Shown: positions 44,525 through 53,001 of the stretch, piece after piece
How positions within the stretch are numbered: position 1 is the first letter of the stretch
Layout: every line of letters begins with the position of its first letter
Position numbers and translations under genes: made by a program
Notes under the pieces: model-generated
Databases searched by the model: none
What the model was told of the DNA's origin: nothing
Seen by the model: the letters and a program-made list of their open reading frames with translations, nothing else
Origin: Streptomyces griseicoloratus
GTDB lineage: Bacteria; Actinomycetota; Actinomycetes; Streptomycetales; Streptomycetaceae
Direction of reading: 5' to 3'
Assembly: GCF_014534645.1 (NCBI RefSeq)
Contig: NZ_JACVQF010000187.1
Location: forward strand, 62,001 to 126,000
Length of the DNA stretch: 64,000 nt

Positions 44525-44586
44525 TTGCACACGACGGCTAATGCATACCAGGGTTGATCCCGCTTGCATTTTGTCGGCGTCTGCAA
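44525..44586 (+). promoter_or_regulatory. Two TTGCA/TGCA(A) dyads between MarR and MFS genes
   Basis: An AT-rich stretch with TTGCA at 44525-44529 and TGCA at 44542-44545 (12 bases apart), and TTGCA at 44564-44568 with TGCAA at 44582-44586 (13 apart). Two similar interrupted palindromes in a divergent promoter region are what a MarR dimer would bind. Inferred. Confidence 0.5.
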
Positions 44587-44639
44587 TTATTGTCTTGTGA
44601 CCTAACCACCACGTACAACCACCTGGAAGGTACTCCCCC

Positions 44640-45845
44640 ATGCCACTCGCGCTCCTGGCCCTCGCCATCGGGGCCTTCGGGATCGGCACTACCGAATTCG
44701 TGATCATGGGCGTGCTGCCCCAGGTCGCAGGAGACTTCGGCGTCACCATCCCGACGGCCGGCTGGCTGGTCTCCGGTTACGCGCTCGGCGTCGTCATCGG
44801 CGCCCCGCTGCTGACCGTGCTCGGCACCCGGGTCTCCCGCAAGAAGATGCTCATGTTCCTCATGGGCCTGTTCATCGCCGGCAACGCCCTCTCCGCCGCC
44901 GCCCCCAGCTTCGGCCTCATGCTGACCGGCCGGATCGTCGCCTCCCTCGCGCACGGCGCGTTCTTCGGCATCGGCTCCGTCGTCGCCGCCGACCTCGTCG
45001 CCCCGCAGAAGAAGGCCTCCGCGATCTCCCTGATGTTCATGGGCCTGACCGTGGCCAACATCGTCGGCGTCCCCGGCGGCACGTACGTCGGCCAGGCCGC
45101 CGGCTGGCGCGTCACCTTCGCGATCGTCGCCGCCCTCGGCGTCGTCGGCCTCCTCGGGGTGGCCAGGCTCGTCCCCGAGACCGGCCGCCCGGAGTCGGTG
45201 AGCGTCCGCGGTGAGTTCGCTGCCTTCCGCAACGTCCAGGTCTGGCTCGCGATGGCGATGACCGTCCTCGGATACGGCGGTGTGTTCGCCGCGATCACCT
45301 ACATCACGCCGATGATGACCGAGGTCGCCGGCTACACCGAAGGCGCCGTGACCTGGCTGCTCGTCCTGTTCGGCGTCGGCATGTTCCTGGGCAACCTGCT
45401 CGGCGGCAAGTTCGCCGACCGCGCCCTGATGCCGATGCTCTTCACCGCGCTTGCGGCCCTCACCGCCGCCCTGCTCCTGTTCACGGCCACCGCGCACAAC
45501 AAGGTCCTCGCCGCGGTCACCCTCTCCCTGATCGGCGCCCTCGGCTTCGCGACCGTGCCGCCGCTGCAGAAGTGGGTACTCGACCAGGCCTCCGCCGCAC
45601 CGACCCTCGCCTCCGCCGCCAACATCGGCGCCTTCAACCTCGGCAACGCCCTCGCCGCCTGGCTCGGCGGTGTCGTGATCGCCGCGGGCCTCGGCTTCAC
45701 CGCCCCGAACTGGGTCGGCGCGATCCTCTCCGGTACGGCGCTGCTGCTCGCCTTCCTCGCGGCCCGCCTGGACCGGCGTACCCACAGCGCGGGCCGCGTC
45801 GTCACCGGGTCCGCGGTGGCCGAGCCCGCCCCGGCAACGGTCTGA
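44640..45845 (+). CDS. MFS transporter, DHA1 (Cmx/AraJ-like)
   Basis: 401 residues, ATG with GGAAGG upstream. About 12 segments. N-terminus ALAIGAFGIGTTEFVIMGVL and LPQVAGDFGVTIPTAGWLVS; the motif GYALGVVIGAPLLTVLGTRV with SRKK; GVPGGTYVGQAAGWRVTFAI. This branch holds chloramphenicol-type and sugar exporters. First of four plus-strand genes transcribed away from the MarR gene. Confidence 0.9.
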   Translation: MPLALLALAIGAFGIGTTEFVIMGVLPQVAGDFGVTIPTAGWLVSGYALGVVIGAPLLTVLGTRVSRKKMLMFLMGLFIAGNALSAAAPSFGLMLTGRIVASLAHGAFFGIGSVVAADLVAPQKKASAISLMFMGLTVANIVGVPGGTYVGQAAGWRVTFAIVAALGVVGLLGVARLVPETGRPESVSVRGEFAAFRNVQVWLAMAMTVLGYGGVFAAITYITPMMTEVAGYTEGAVTWLLVLFGVGMFLGNLLGGKFADRALMPMLFTALAALTAALLLFTATAHNKVLAAVTLSLIGALGFATVPPLQKWVLDQASAAPTLASAANIGAFNLGNALAAWLGGVVIAAGLGFTAPNWVGAILSGTALLLAFLAARLDRRTHSAGRVVTGSAVAEPAPATV

Positions 45846-45904
45846 CCCGCACCCCAGCCCTGTCCCCGAGATCCCCGAGACATCCCTCCGAGAAGGAACC
45901 CCTC

Positions 45905-46339
45905 ATGAGCACCACCACCGCACCGGCCCCTGTCGCCCCGCTGACCACACAGGACGCCGAGCTGCTGATCGACTCCGCCCGGCGCGCCGCCGAGGCCGCC
46001 GGAGTCACGGTCAGCGTCACCGTCCTCGACGCGGGCGGCCGCCTGCTCGCCTTCCGCCGCGACGACCGGGCCGTCCTGATCTCCGGCGAGACCAGCACCC
46101 GCAAGGCGTACACCGCGCTGCAGCTCGACGCCCCCACCGCCGACCTGGTCGACCTGGTCAAGCCCGACGGGCCGTTCCACTCGCTGCCCACCGCCCTCGA
46201 CAGGCCGTTGCTTTTCATCGCCGGCGGCATCCCCGTCCACCGCGACGGCCGGCTGATCGGCGCGATCGGTGTCGGCGGCGGCGCCCCGGAGCAGGACCAC
46301 GGCTTCGCCACCGCCGCGCTCGCCGAGCTCGCCCGATGA
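45905..46339 (+). CDS. GlcG/HbpS-like protein
   Basis: 144 residues from the ATG at 45905 with GAAGGAA upstream. LTTQDAELLIDSARRAAEAA; VTVSVTVLDAGGRLLAFRRD; FIAGGIPVHRDGRLIGAIGV; GGGAPEQDHGFATAALAELA. This is the Heme-degrading/GlcG fold, seen in HbpS and in proteins encoded beside oxidoreductases. No signal peptide. Overlaps the next start by four bases. Confidence 0.85.
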   Translation: MSTTTAPAPVAPLTTQDAELLIDSARRAAEAAGVTVSVTVLDAGGRLLAFRRDDRAVLISGETSTRKAYTALQLDAPTADLVDLVKPDGPFHSLPTALDRPLLFIAGGIPVHRDGRLIGAIGVGGGAPEQDHGFATAALAELAR

Positions 46340-46692
46340 GCCGCACCCCGCAGGAGGTCTTCGCCGACCACGGCAACCGGCTCGGCACCGGCGACCTCGA
46401 CCTGATCAGCCAGAACTACACCGAGGACGCCGTCTTCCTCACCCGCGAGGGCGCCCTCACGGGACGCGAGGGAGTACGGCGGGGCATCGGCGCCCTGCTC
46501 GCCGATCTGCCGGACGCCGACTGGCAGTTGACCCCGCAGTTCGCCGGTGACGTGCTGTTCCTGCAGTGGAGCGCCGCCACCGGCACCCACGAGGTCACCG
46601 ACGGCGTCGACACCTTCGTCTTCCGCGACGGACTCATCAGCGCCCAGACCGTCCGCTACACCCTGACCCCCCGTACGACCCGTACCGCCTGA
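46336..46692 (+). CDS. SnoaL/NTF2-like protein
   Basis: 118 residues; ATG overlaps the previous stop (ATGA). FADHGNRLGTGDLDLISQNY; TEDAVFLTREGALTGREGVR; DTFVFRDGLISAQTVRYTL. This is the cone-shaped NTF2 fold, used by hydrolases, isomerases and binding proteins. It lies between GlcG-like and aldo/keto reductase genes in one operon. Confidence 0.8.
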   Translation: MSRTPQEVFADHGNRLGTGDLDLISQNYTEDAVFLTREGALTGREGVRRGIGALLADLPDADWQLTPQFAGDVLFLQWSAATGTHEVTDGVDTFVFRDGLISAQTVRYTLTPRTTRTA

Positions 46693-46707
46693 AAGGCCAC
46701 ACGCACC

Positions 46708-47541
46708 ATGGCATCGAACAGCAGCATCCCCACTGTCACCCTCAACAACGGTGTCGAGATCCCGCAGCTCGGCTTCGGCGTCTTCCAGGTCCCGGACGAG
46801 GAGACCACCGCCGCCGTCGCCTCCGCCCTGGGAGCCGGCTACCGCTCCATCGACACCGCCGCGATCTACGGCAACGAGGCCGGCGTCGGCAAGGCCCTCG
46901 CGACCTCCGGGATCGCCCGCGAGGACCTGTTCATCACCACCAAGCTGTGGAACGCCGACCAGGGCTACGACGCCACGCTCCGCGCCTTCGACGACAGCCT
47001 GGCCAAGCTCGGCCTCGACTACGTCGACATGTACCTGATCCACTGGCCCACCCCGGCCCGTGACCTGTACAAGGAGACCTGGAAGGCCATCGAGAAGCTC
47101 GTCGCCGACGGCCGGGTCCGCACCGCGGGCGTCTCCAACTTCCAGCCCGACCACCTGAAGCGGCTGATCGACGGCGCCGAGCTCGTCCCGGCCGTCAACC
47201 AGGTCGAGCTGCACCCGGGCCTGCAGCAGAGCGAACTGCGCGCAGTCCACGCCGAGCTGGGCATCGCCACCGAGGCGTGGAGCCCGCTCGCCCAGGGCGC
47301 CGTCCTGGGGGACGAGGCCATCACGGGCGTCGCCGGCCGGCACGGCAAGTCCCCGGCCCAGGTCGTGCTGCGCTGGCACCTGCAGCTCGGCAACATCGTC
47401 ATCCCCAAGTCGGTGACGCCCGAGCGCATCCGGCAGAACCTCGACGTCTTCGACTTCACCCTCACCGACGACGAGATGGCCTCGATCGCCGGCCTCGACC
47501 GCGACCTGCGCACCGGCCCGCACCCGGACCAGTTCAACTGA
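46708..47541 (+). CDS. Aldo/keto reductase (AKR5-like)
   Basis: 277 residues. VTLNNGVEIPQLGFGVFQVP; the catalytic tyrosine in YRSIDTAAIYGNEAGVGKAL (D-x4-Y); Lys in LFITTKLWNADQGYDATLRA; His in YLIHWPTPARDL; NADPH site IVIPKSVTPERIRQNL. All four catalytic residues (Asp, Tyr, Lys, His) present. Reduces aldehydes or ketones with NADPH; near 2,5-diketo-gluconate reductases. Last gene of the MFS operon, followed by a strong hairpin. Confidence 0.9.
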   Translation: MASNSSIPTVTLNNGVEIPQLGFGVFQVPDEETTAAVASALGAGYRSIDTAAIYGNEAGVGKALATSGIAREDLFITTKLWNADQGYDATLRAFDDSLAKLGLDYVDMYLIHWPTPARDLYKETWKAIEKLVADGRVRTAGVSNFQPDHLKRLIDGAELVPAVNQVELHPGLQQSELRAVHAELGIATEAWSPLAQGAVLGDEAITGVAGRHGKSPAQVVLRWHLQLGNIVIPKSVTPERIRQNLDVFDFTLTDDEMASIAGLDRDLRTGPHPDQFN

Positions 47542-47599
47542 CCCTGCCGCGGCGGCGGTCGATCCGCTCTGAAACCCCTGACGGGTTGCGGTTGCCCCA

Positions 47600-47638
47600 G
47601 CTCGCGCGGGCGGGATGGCAGGTCCCGCCCGCGCGAGC
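47600..47638 (+). terminator. Hairpin terminator after the MFS-AKR operon
   Basis: Perfect 16-bp stem (GCTCGCGCGGGCGGGA) with a 7-base loop, 58 bases after the aldo/keto reductase stop. Confidence 0.8.
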
Positions 47639-47654
47639 GCGTTCATGTACTCCC

Positions 47655-48130
47655 GATGCACTCCCCCGTACACCCGCCGTCTCCCCCCGCACTCCCGGCG
47701 TACCGAGTCTCGAAAGCCGTGCCTCGGATGTCCGACTCCCCCACCGCCCTCGACCGGCTCGTGAGCCCCGCGGGCCTGCCGGCCCTGGGCCTCGAACTGC
47801 CCCTCGACAACGACAGCACCCGGCTGCGTGCCCTGCACGCCGACCCGTCCGGCGACGGCCGCCCCTTCGGCGCGCCGGCCTGGCCCGCCACACCGAACTC
47901 GACCGGCTCGCCGACCGGTTGGGCTTCGCGGGCTCTTCCGCTGCGGCAGCCACTGCTCGTCGCGAAGGGCCGCCGCGACCGTCGACGTACTCTCCGGCGG
48001 GCGCTGTCTACGTGGCCCTCCATCTCGTCGGCATGGTGCCGACCCTGCTCTTCCTGCACACCGACGCCGATCCCGGCGCCCGCCCCGCCTGCCGCGGACA
48101 CCGTCTCCCCCACATCTGCCCTGGCCTGAG
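47655..48130 (+). pseudogene. Frameshifted remnant of an unrecognised protein
   Basis: One frame (from ATG 47656 or 47728) reads LDRLVSPAGLPALGLELPLD and DSTRLRALHADPSGDGRPFG; after a shift near 47870 the next frame reads LARHTELDRLADRLGFAGSS and VYVALHLVGMVPTLLFLHTD. The pieces join into a plausible soluble-plus-hydrophobic protein but I do not know the family. Confidence 0.45.
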
Positions 48131-48262
48131 GCCCAGCGGCCCCTGCCGTGGCCAGGCATCCGATCCTTTCGCGCTGGTCACGGCAGGAACTCAGACGCAA
48201 GGCGGGTGATGTCCCGTCAGAGGCCACGGGTTCGTCTCGACCCTTGCCTCTTCGCCCACCGT

Positions 48263-48302
48263 GTGAAAGCTTTACGTCATAAGACGCATGGAAACGTTTC
48301 CA
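48263..48302 (+). promoter_or_regulatory. Two LacI-type operators upstream of the lacI-like gene
   Basis: TGGAAACGTTTCCA (48289-48302) is a perfect 14-bp palindrome of the LacI/GalR operator type (centre CG, arms GGAAA). GTGAAAGCTTTAC (48263-48275) is a second, nearly perfect dyad. The first is 16 bases before the start, next to the ribosome binding site, so autorepression is likely. Confidence 0.75.
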
Positions 48303-48317
48303 CGAGGAGGTGGGGCG

Positions 48318-49313
48318 ATGGCCACGATCAAGGACGTCGCGGCCAGGGCAGGGGTCGCGCTGGGAACCGCATCGCGGGTGCTGAGTGGCAGCAGCCAGAC
48401 CTCCGCCGATTCCCGGGCCCGGGTGCTCGCCGCTGCCGCTGAGCTCGGTTACGTCGCCCACGGGCCGGCCCGGTCCCTGCGACGGGCCCGGACCGACGTG
48501 CTGGGGCTGCTGGTGTCGGACATCCGCAACCCGTTCTTCTCCGAGCTGGCTCACGCGGCCGAGCAGGAGGCACGCCGGCACGGTTTCACCGTGCTGCTGG
48601 CCAACGCCAACGAGGACGCCGAGCAGGCCGACGCCTACCTGCGGACCTTCGCCGGCCAGCGCGTCGACGGCCTGCTGTTCTCGCCCCAGGACAACATCTC
48701 ACCGCAGCTCGCCGCCACACTCGCCTCGGGGATGCCGCTGGTCTTCCTCAACCGGACGGTCGAGGGCGTCGACGCACCGCTGTACGGCACGGACAACGCA
48801 CAGGGCGTGCAGCAGGTGCTCTCCTGGCTCGAACGCCGGGGCCACCGCGACGTCGCGTTCATCGGCGGACCGGAGACGATCTCCACCGGTGCCGAGCGCC
48901 GTGCCGCCTACGTCGCCGGCCGGGCCGCCCACGGCATCAGCACCGACGACCGGCTGCTCGACGCCGGTGACTTCCTGGCCGGCGGCGCCGCCGAGGCCAT
49001 GAGCCGCGTCATCGACCGCGGCGTGCCGTTCACCGCCGTGTTCGGCGCGAACGGCCAGACGACCCTGGGCGCGGTGCGTGCGCTGCGGGAGCGGCTCGGC
49101 GCCGAGCAGGCGGCCCGCATCGAGATCGTCTCCTTCGACGACCTCGACTGGTTCGAGTTCGCCTCACCACCCATCAGCGCGGTCCGTAACGACGCCTCGG
49201 CCATCGGCCGGCTCGGGGTCCGCGGGCTCATCGATCTCCTCGCCGGCCGTGAGGCAGTCGGTCAGCGCATCGCGACCACCTTCATCGACCGAGCTGTGCG
49301 GGGCACCGGTTGA
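48318..49313 (+). CDS. LacI-family transcriptional regulator
   Basis: 331 residues from the ATG at 48318 with GAGGAGGTGG upstream. HTH and hinge: MATIKDVAARAGVALGTASR, VLSGSSQTSADSRARVLAAA, ELGYVAHGPARSLRRARTDV; sugar-binding domain follows (DIRNPFFSELAHAAEQEARR). It precedes an RpiB-like isomerase and an MHS-type transporter on the same strand, so it probably controls uptake and use of a sugar or sugar acid. Confidence 0.9.
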   Translation: MATIKDVAARAGVALGTASRVLSGSSQTSADSRARVLAAAAELGYVAHGPARSLRRARTDVLGLLVSDIRNPFFSELAHAAEQEARRHGFTVLLANANEDAEQADAYLRTFAGQRVDGLLFSPQDNISPQLAATLASGMPLVFLNRTVEGVDAPLYGTDNAQGVQQVLSWLERRGHRDVAFIGGPETISTGAERRAAYVAGRAAHGISTDDRLLDAGDFLAGGAAEAMSRVIDRGVPFTAVFGANGQTTLGAVRALRERLGAEQAARIEIVSFDDLDWFEFASPPISAVRNDASAIGRLGVRGLIDLLAGREAVGQRIATTFIDRAVRGTG

Positions 49314-49505
49314 GTGCCCCGGCAGCCCCCGCGCCTCTCGCCCAAGCCGCACCGACACGTCCTCGGCTGCCGGCCACGGCCTGAACACCTGAGTCCGTCG
49401 CCGCCGCTGCCGGCACGAGCGGCGAGAACAGCCGCGCCGCCCGGAGAGCGCGGAGGCGTCCGCGGCTGACGCGAGACAGTACGCCCTGCTTGAAAGGAAC
49501 AAGCC

Positions 49506-49961
49506 ATGAAGGTCGCCCTCGGCGCAGACCACGCCGGTTTCCCGCTGAAGGACGCCGTGCGCAAGGCCATCGAGGTCCTCGGGCACGAGGTGATCGACTG
49601 CGGCACTCACAGCGATGCCCCCGTCGACTTCCCGGACATCACCCGCTCGACCTGCGAAGCGGTGCTCGACGGATCGGCCGATCGGGCCGTGCTCGTCTGC
49701 GGCACCGGCCAGGGCGCCGTCATGGCTGCCAACAAGCTGCCCGGCATCCGCTGCGGCCTTGCCCACGAGCCGTACTCCGCCCACCAGGCCGTCGAGCACG
49801 ACGACGCCAACGCCATCGCGGTGGGGGCGTGGCTGGTGCCGCACGCACTCGTACCCGACATCATGCGCGAGTTCCTCAACGCCGTGTTCGACGACGACGA
49901 GGAGACCCGTCGCCGGGTCGCCAAGCTGAACGCGCTCGACGACCTGACCCCGTCCCTCTGA
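49506..49961 (+). CDS. RpiB/LacAB-family sugar-phosphate isomerase
   Basis: 151 residues, ATG with AAAGGAAC upstream. VALGADHAGFPLKDAVRKAI; HEVIDCGTHSDAPVDFPDIT; the active-site loop AVLVCGTGQGAVMAANKLPG with the catalytic cysteine; RCGLAHEPYSAHQAVEHDDA; NAIAVGAWLV. This is the type B ribose/galactose-6-phosphate isomerase family. TGQG replaces the more usual TGIG/S. The true sugar is unknown. Placed between a LacI regulator and an MHS transporter. Confidence 0.9.
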   Translation: MKVALGADHAGFPLKDAVRKAIEVLGHEVIDCGTHSDAPVDFPDITRSTCEAVLDGSADRAVLVCGTGQGAVMAANKLPGIRCGLAHEPYSAHQAVEHDDANAIAVGAWLVPHALVPDIMREFLNAVFDDDEETRRRVAKLNALDDLTPSL

Positions 49962-50166
49962 CCCTCACCGTCTCATCCCTCGCGCGGACGGACCGTCCGT
50001 CGCGCTGAATGACGCCGAAGGCCCCGGCCCTGCACGGCCCCGCCAGGCGTCTGTTCGTCATGCCCGCAATTCCCGGACAAGGGACTCGGCCCCGCTCGTG
50101 CGGCCCCCCTCCTTCTCACTGCATTGACGCCGGCACCTGGTCGGCGACCTACCGAGGAGACCTTGC

Positions 50167-51546
50167 ATGTCCACCAGCGCCACCGCCGGACGGCGAAGCG
50201 TGCTCGGCTCGAAGGACCGCGTCAAGACCGCGGTCGCCGCGGCCCTGGGCACCAGCGTCGAGAACTACGATTTCATCGCCTACGGCACCGCTTCCGCGCT
50301 CTACTTCGGCGCGGTCTTCTTCCCCGAGAGCGACCGGTTCGTCGGCACCCTGCTCTCCTTCGCCACCCTGGCCGTCGGATTCGTCATGCGCCCCCTGGGA
50401 GGCGCCGTCGGCGGCTACTTCGCCGACAGGTTCGGACGCAAGCCCGTCCTGGTCACGGCGATGATCGTCATGGGCGCCGCGACCTTCCTCATCGGCGTAC
50501 TGCCCACCTACGAGCAGGTCGGGGCGCTCGCACCGGTCCTGCTCGTGGTCATCAGGATGATGCAGGGCCTGGCGTTCGGCGCCGAATGGGGCGGCGCGAT
50601 CACCATGGCCTACGAGCACGCGCCCTGGCACCGCCGCGGCATGTTCGCGGCGATCCCGCAGTCCGGCAACCCCCTGGGCATCGCCCTGGCCAGCGGCGTG
50701 TTCGCCTTCAGCGACACACTGGAGGGCAACTGGCAGTGGAGGACGCCGTTCCTGCTCAGCGCCGTCCTGGTCGTCGTCGCGCTGATCGTCCGCTCCCGTC
50801 TGTCGGAATCCCCCGAGTTCCAGGAAGCCCAGGCCACCGGCAAGACCGAGAAGAACCCCCTGCTGGCTACCCTCGCCGGCGACTGGCGCGGCATCCTGCG
50901 CGTCATCGCCCTGCGCGTCGTGGAGTCCTTCGCCTACTACTCCACCGCGACCTACCTGCTCAACTACATCACCGACCGCCACCCCGCTCTCCGGCCCGTC
51001 GCCCTCGGCGCCATCACCGCCGCCAGCATCCTCGCCATCGCCGTGACCTTCCTGGCCGGCGCTCTCACCGACCGCATCGGACGCCGCCCCATCTACATCG
51101 CCGCCTGCACCGTGGCGATCCTGTTCGCCTTCCCGATGTACCTGCTCACCAACTCCGCCCAACCCGCCCTCGTGGTCACGGTGTTCATCATCGGCATCGG
51201 CCTCATCCACGCCTCGCTCACGGGAACCCAGGGAGCCTTGCTCACCGAGCAGTTCCGCACCGCGACCCGCACCTCGGGCGCCTCACTGGGCTACCAGATC
51301 GCCGCGGCCATCGGCGGCTTCGCGCCGTTGCTCGCCGCCGCGCTGGTGGGAGCCTTCGGCTGGCCGGGCGCCGCGCTGCTCTACCTGGGCGCGGCCCTGA
51401 TCGGCCTTGCCGGCATCCTCTCGACGAAGGAGACCTGGGGCCGCAGCGAACGGGAGCGCGTGTGGCGCCTCGTGGCCGAGGAGAACACCGGCCGGGCGCC
51501 GTCGCAGACAGCCGTGCCCCTGCCTGCCTCGTCCGAATCGCGCTGA
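50167..51546 (+). CDS. MHS-family MFS transporter (metabolite:H+ symporter)
   Basis: 459 residues, ATG with GAGGAGA upstream. VAAALGTSVENYDFIAYGTA; the loop motif GGYFADRFGRKPVLVTAMIV; GLAFGAEWGGAITMAYEHAP; RGMFAAIPQSGNPLGIALAS; LAGALTDRIGRRPIYIAACT. About 12 segments. Typical substrates are organic acids, betaines or sugar acids. It may import the substrate processed by the isomerase upstream, under the LacI-type regulator. It is intact, unlike the MHS relic at 6920. Confidence 0.9.
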   Translation: MSTSATAGRRSVLGSKDRVKTAVAAALGTSVENYDFIAYGTASALYFGAVFFPESDRFVGTLLSFATLAVGFVMRPLGGAVGGYFADRFGRKPVLVTAMIVMGAATFLIGVLPTYEQVGALAPVLLVVIRMMQGLAFGAEWGGAITMAYEHAPWHRRGMFAAIPQSGNPLGIALASGVFAFSDTLEGNWQWRTPFLLSAVLVVVALIVRSRLSESPEFQEAQATGKTEKNPLLATLAGDWRGILRVIALRVVESFAYYSTATYLLNYITDRHPALRPVALGAITAASILAIAVTFLAGALTDRIGRRPIYIAACTVAILFAFPMYLLTNSAQPALVVTVFIIGIGLIHASLTGTQGALLTEQFRTATRTSGASLGYQIAAAIGGFAPLLAAALVGAFGWPGAALLYLGAALIGLAGILSTKETWGRSERERVWRLVAEENTGRAPSQTAVPLPASSESR

Positions 51547-51824
51547 AGGCGCACCCGACCCGCCCGTGCGCCGGCAACCGCCCCCGCACTCACGCCTCTC
51601 GGAGCCGCTGTCCGGGTCCGGGTGCCGCCAGGTCCCGGACAGTGACGCCGCCTCAGCGTCCAGGCCGGCAGCCGGCCGAACAGGCTGGTCACATCCGGCC
51701 TGGGCCGACGCAGCGGCTGCTGCGCTACGCCCGCTGTGGACGAGACCGGCTCGTGCAGAAGGGCCGGGCTTCGGCGGGCATCCAGCGGCAGCACTCCGAC
51801 AGATAGGCGCTGTCGAGCGCGAGC

Positions 51825-52364
51825 TCAATCGGCGGGTGTCACAGGGGACCGCATGCCGAGCCATTGCTCAGCGTCCCAGGCCCAGAACCGCTCCACCTCG
51901 GTGAACCCCAGCTTCGCCGCGAGGCGCATCGAGGCGACGTTGGCGGTCTGGGTGGCGAGCACCACCGGCTCGCCGGGAAGAACGCCGTCGAACCAGTCGA
52001 GTGCAGCGGTGCACGCCTCGGCGGCATACCCGAATCCCCATGCCTGCGGCAGGAACAGGTAGCCGAGATCGGCTTTCCCTGCGGCAGCCGGGCGACGGTG
52101 CTCCGTTGCTCTCCTGAGCAGGACGTGGCCGATCATCGCTCCGTCGAGATCGACGACGAAGCTCCCGGGCCACCGCTCGGGCACCTCGGGCAACTCACGC
52201 TCAAGCTCATCACGCGGGCGGGGTCCGCCGAGGTAGGTGTGCACGTCCGGCGACGCCAGCAGCTCGATGAACGCCGCACGGTCCCGGGTCTCGGGCCCGC
52301 GCAATACGAGCCTCTCGGTCCTGATAGGTGCAGGCGGCCAGGCAACGGGCCCGAGATCAGTCAT
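51825..52364 (-). CDS. GNAT family N-acetyltransferase (RimJ/RimL-like)
   Basis: 179 residues from the ATG at 52364; the open frame extends a further 28 codons. IRTERLVLRGPETRDRAAFI; SFVVDLDGAMIGHVLLRRAT; ADLGYLFLPQAWGFGYAAEA (acetyl-CoA loop, PxxWGxGYAxE); NVASMRLAAKLGFTEVERFW. This is the GNAT branch that acetylates ribosomal proteins or small amines. Substrate unknown. Confidence 0.85.
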   Translation of the reverse strand: MTDLGPVAWPPAPIRTERLVLRGPETRDRAAFIELLASPDVHTYLGGPRPRDELERELPEVPERWPGSFVVDLDGAMIGHVLLRRATEHRRPAAAGKADLGYLFLPQAWGFGYAAEACTAALDWFDGVLPGEPVVLATQTANVASMRLAAKLGFTEVERFWAWDAEQWLGMRSPVTPAD

Positions 52365-53001
52365 GCCGACCAGCCAATCAGCAGGCTCAGCAGCGATCAA
52401 GACTCGCTGACTTTCTTGACTTCTCATCCCTCTGAGATGTCTTGACACGGGCCGTGGTCAAGGAGAAATGCGGCGGGTGCGAGGACAAGAAGGTTGAGGG
52501 GATCGTCGAACCTGGACCGGCTCGCCCGAGAGCTCATCCTCTCCACAGGCGGTCGTCGCGAACCGACATGGGTAGTGCGGGGATCACGGCCGCAGCAAGA
52601 GGTGCAGGAGCGTGACGACGCCGGCGCCCACTAGGAGGGCAGTGCCGAAGGCGGGGTGAAGGAAGGCAAATAACTGAGCGGGTCGGAATGCACAGCCCTC
52701 CATCAGGCTTCGCGGCACCAGGAGATCGGCGTCGCCGTCGAGCAGTTGCTCACCGGAGACATCCCCGAACCGAGCCCGCGGGGACACCGGGAGGGGCAAC
52801 TGATGGGCAAGGCCAGCCGACGGCGCCAGCGGTGACGCGCGGATCGAAACCTCCAGAACGAGGACGGCACGACCCGGAAGTGCAAGCGGACGATCGCCAC
52901 GCACGCACTCGGCCTTGGCGGGCTCCCATTCGGTGCCCTTCAGACCACGTTGTCGCTGGATCCCACCGGCAAGAGCCGGCGCTGCGAGGGCGGCACCCTG
53001 C
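52365..53001. other. Intergenic region with one doubtful frame
   Basis: About 640 bases. A minus-strand frame 52584-52904 (106 codons) ends in a hydrophobic segment (FGTALLVGAGVVTLLHLLL), so it could be a small tail-anchored protein, but it lacks a recognisable start site. Otherwise nothing. Confidence 0.3.
52584..52904 (-). CDS. Possible tail-anchored small protein
   Basis: 106 residues from 52904, or shorter from an internal ATG. The last 30 residues are one hydrophobic segment followed by RP at the end. The remainder (LLDGDADLLVPRSLMEGCAF) has no recognised domain. Ribosome binding site not evident. Confidence 0.3.
   Translation of the reverse strand: MRGDRPLALPGRAVLVLEVSIRASPLAPSAGLAHQLPLPVSPRARFGDVSGEQLLDGDADLLVPRSLMEGCAFRPAQLFAFLHPAFGTALLVGAGVVTLLHLLLRP

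Noticed and set aside
44538-45785. 415-codon minus-strand open frame
   Set aside because: Antisense to the MFS gene at 44640; rich in Gly, Glu, Asp, typical of the shadow of a membrane protein.
45802-48159. 785-codon minus-strand open frame
   Set aside because: Antisense to the GlcG-like, NTF2-like and aldo/keto reductase genes, which have clear motifs and start sites. Its composition is glycine/valine-rich, the usual shadow of a GC-rich gene.
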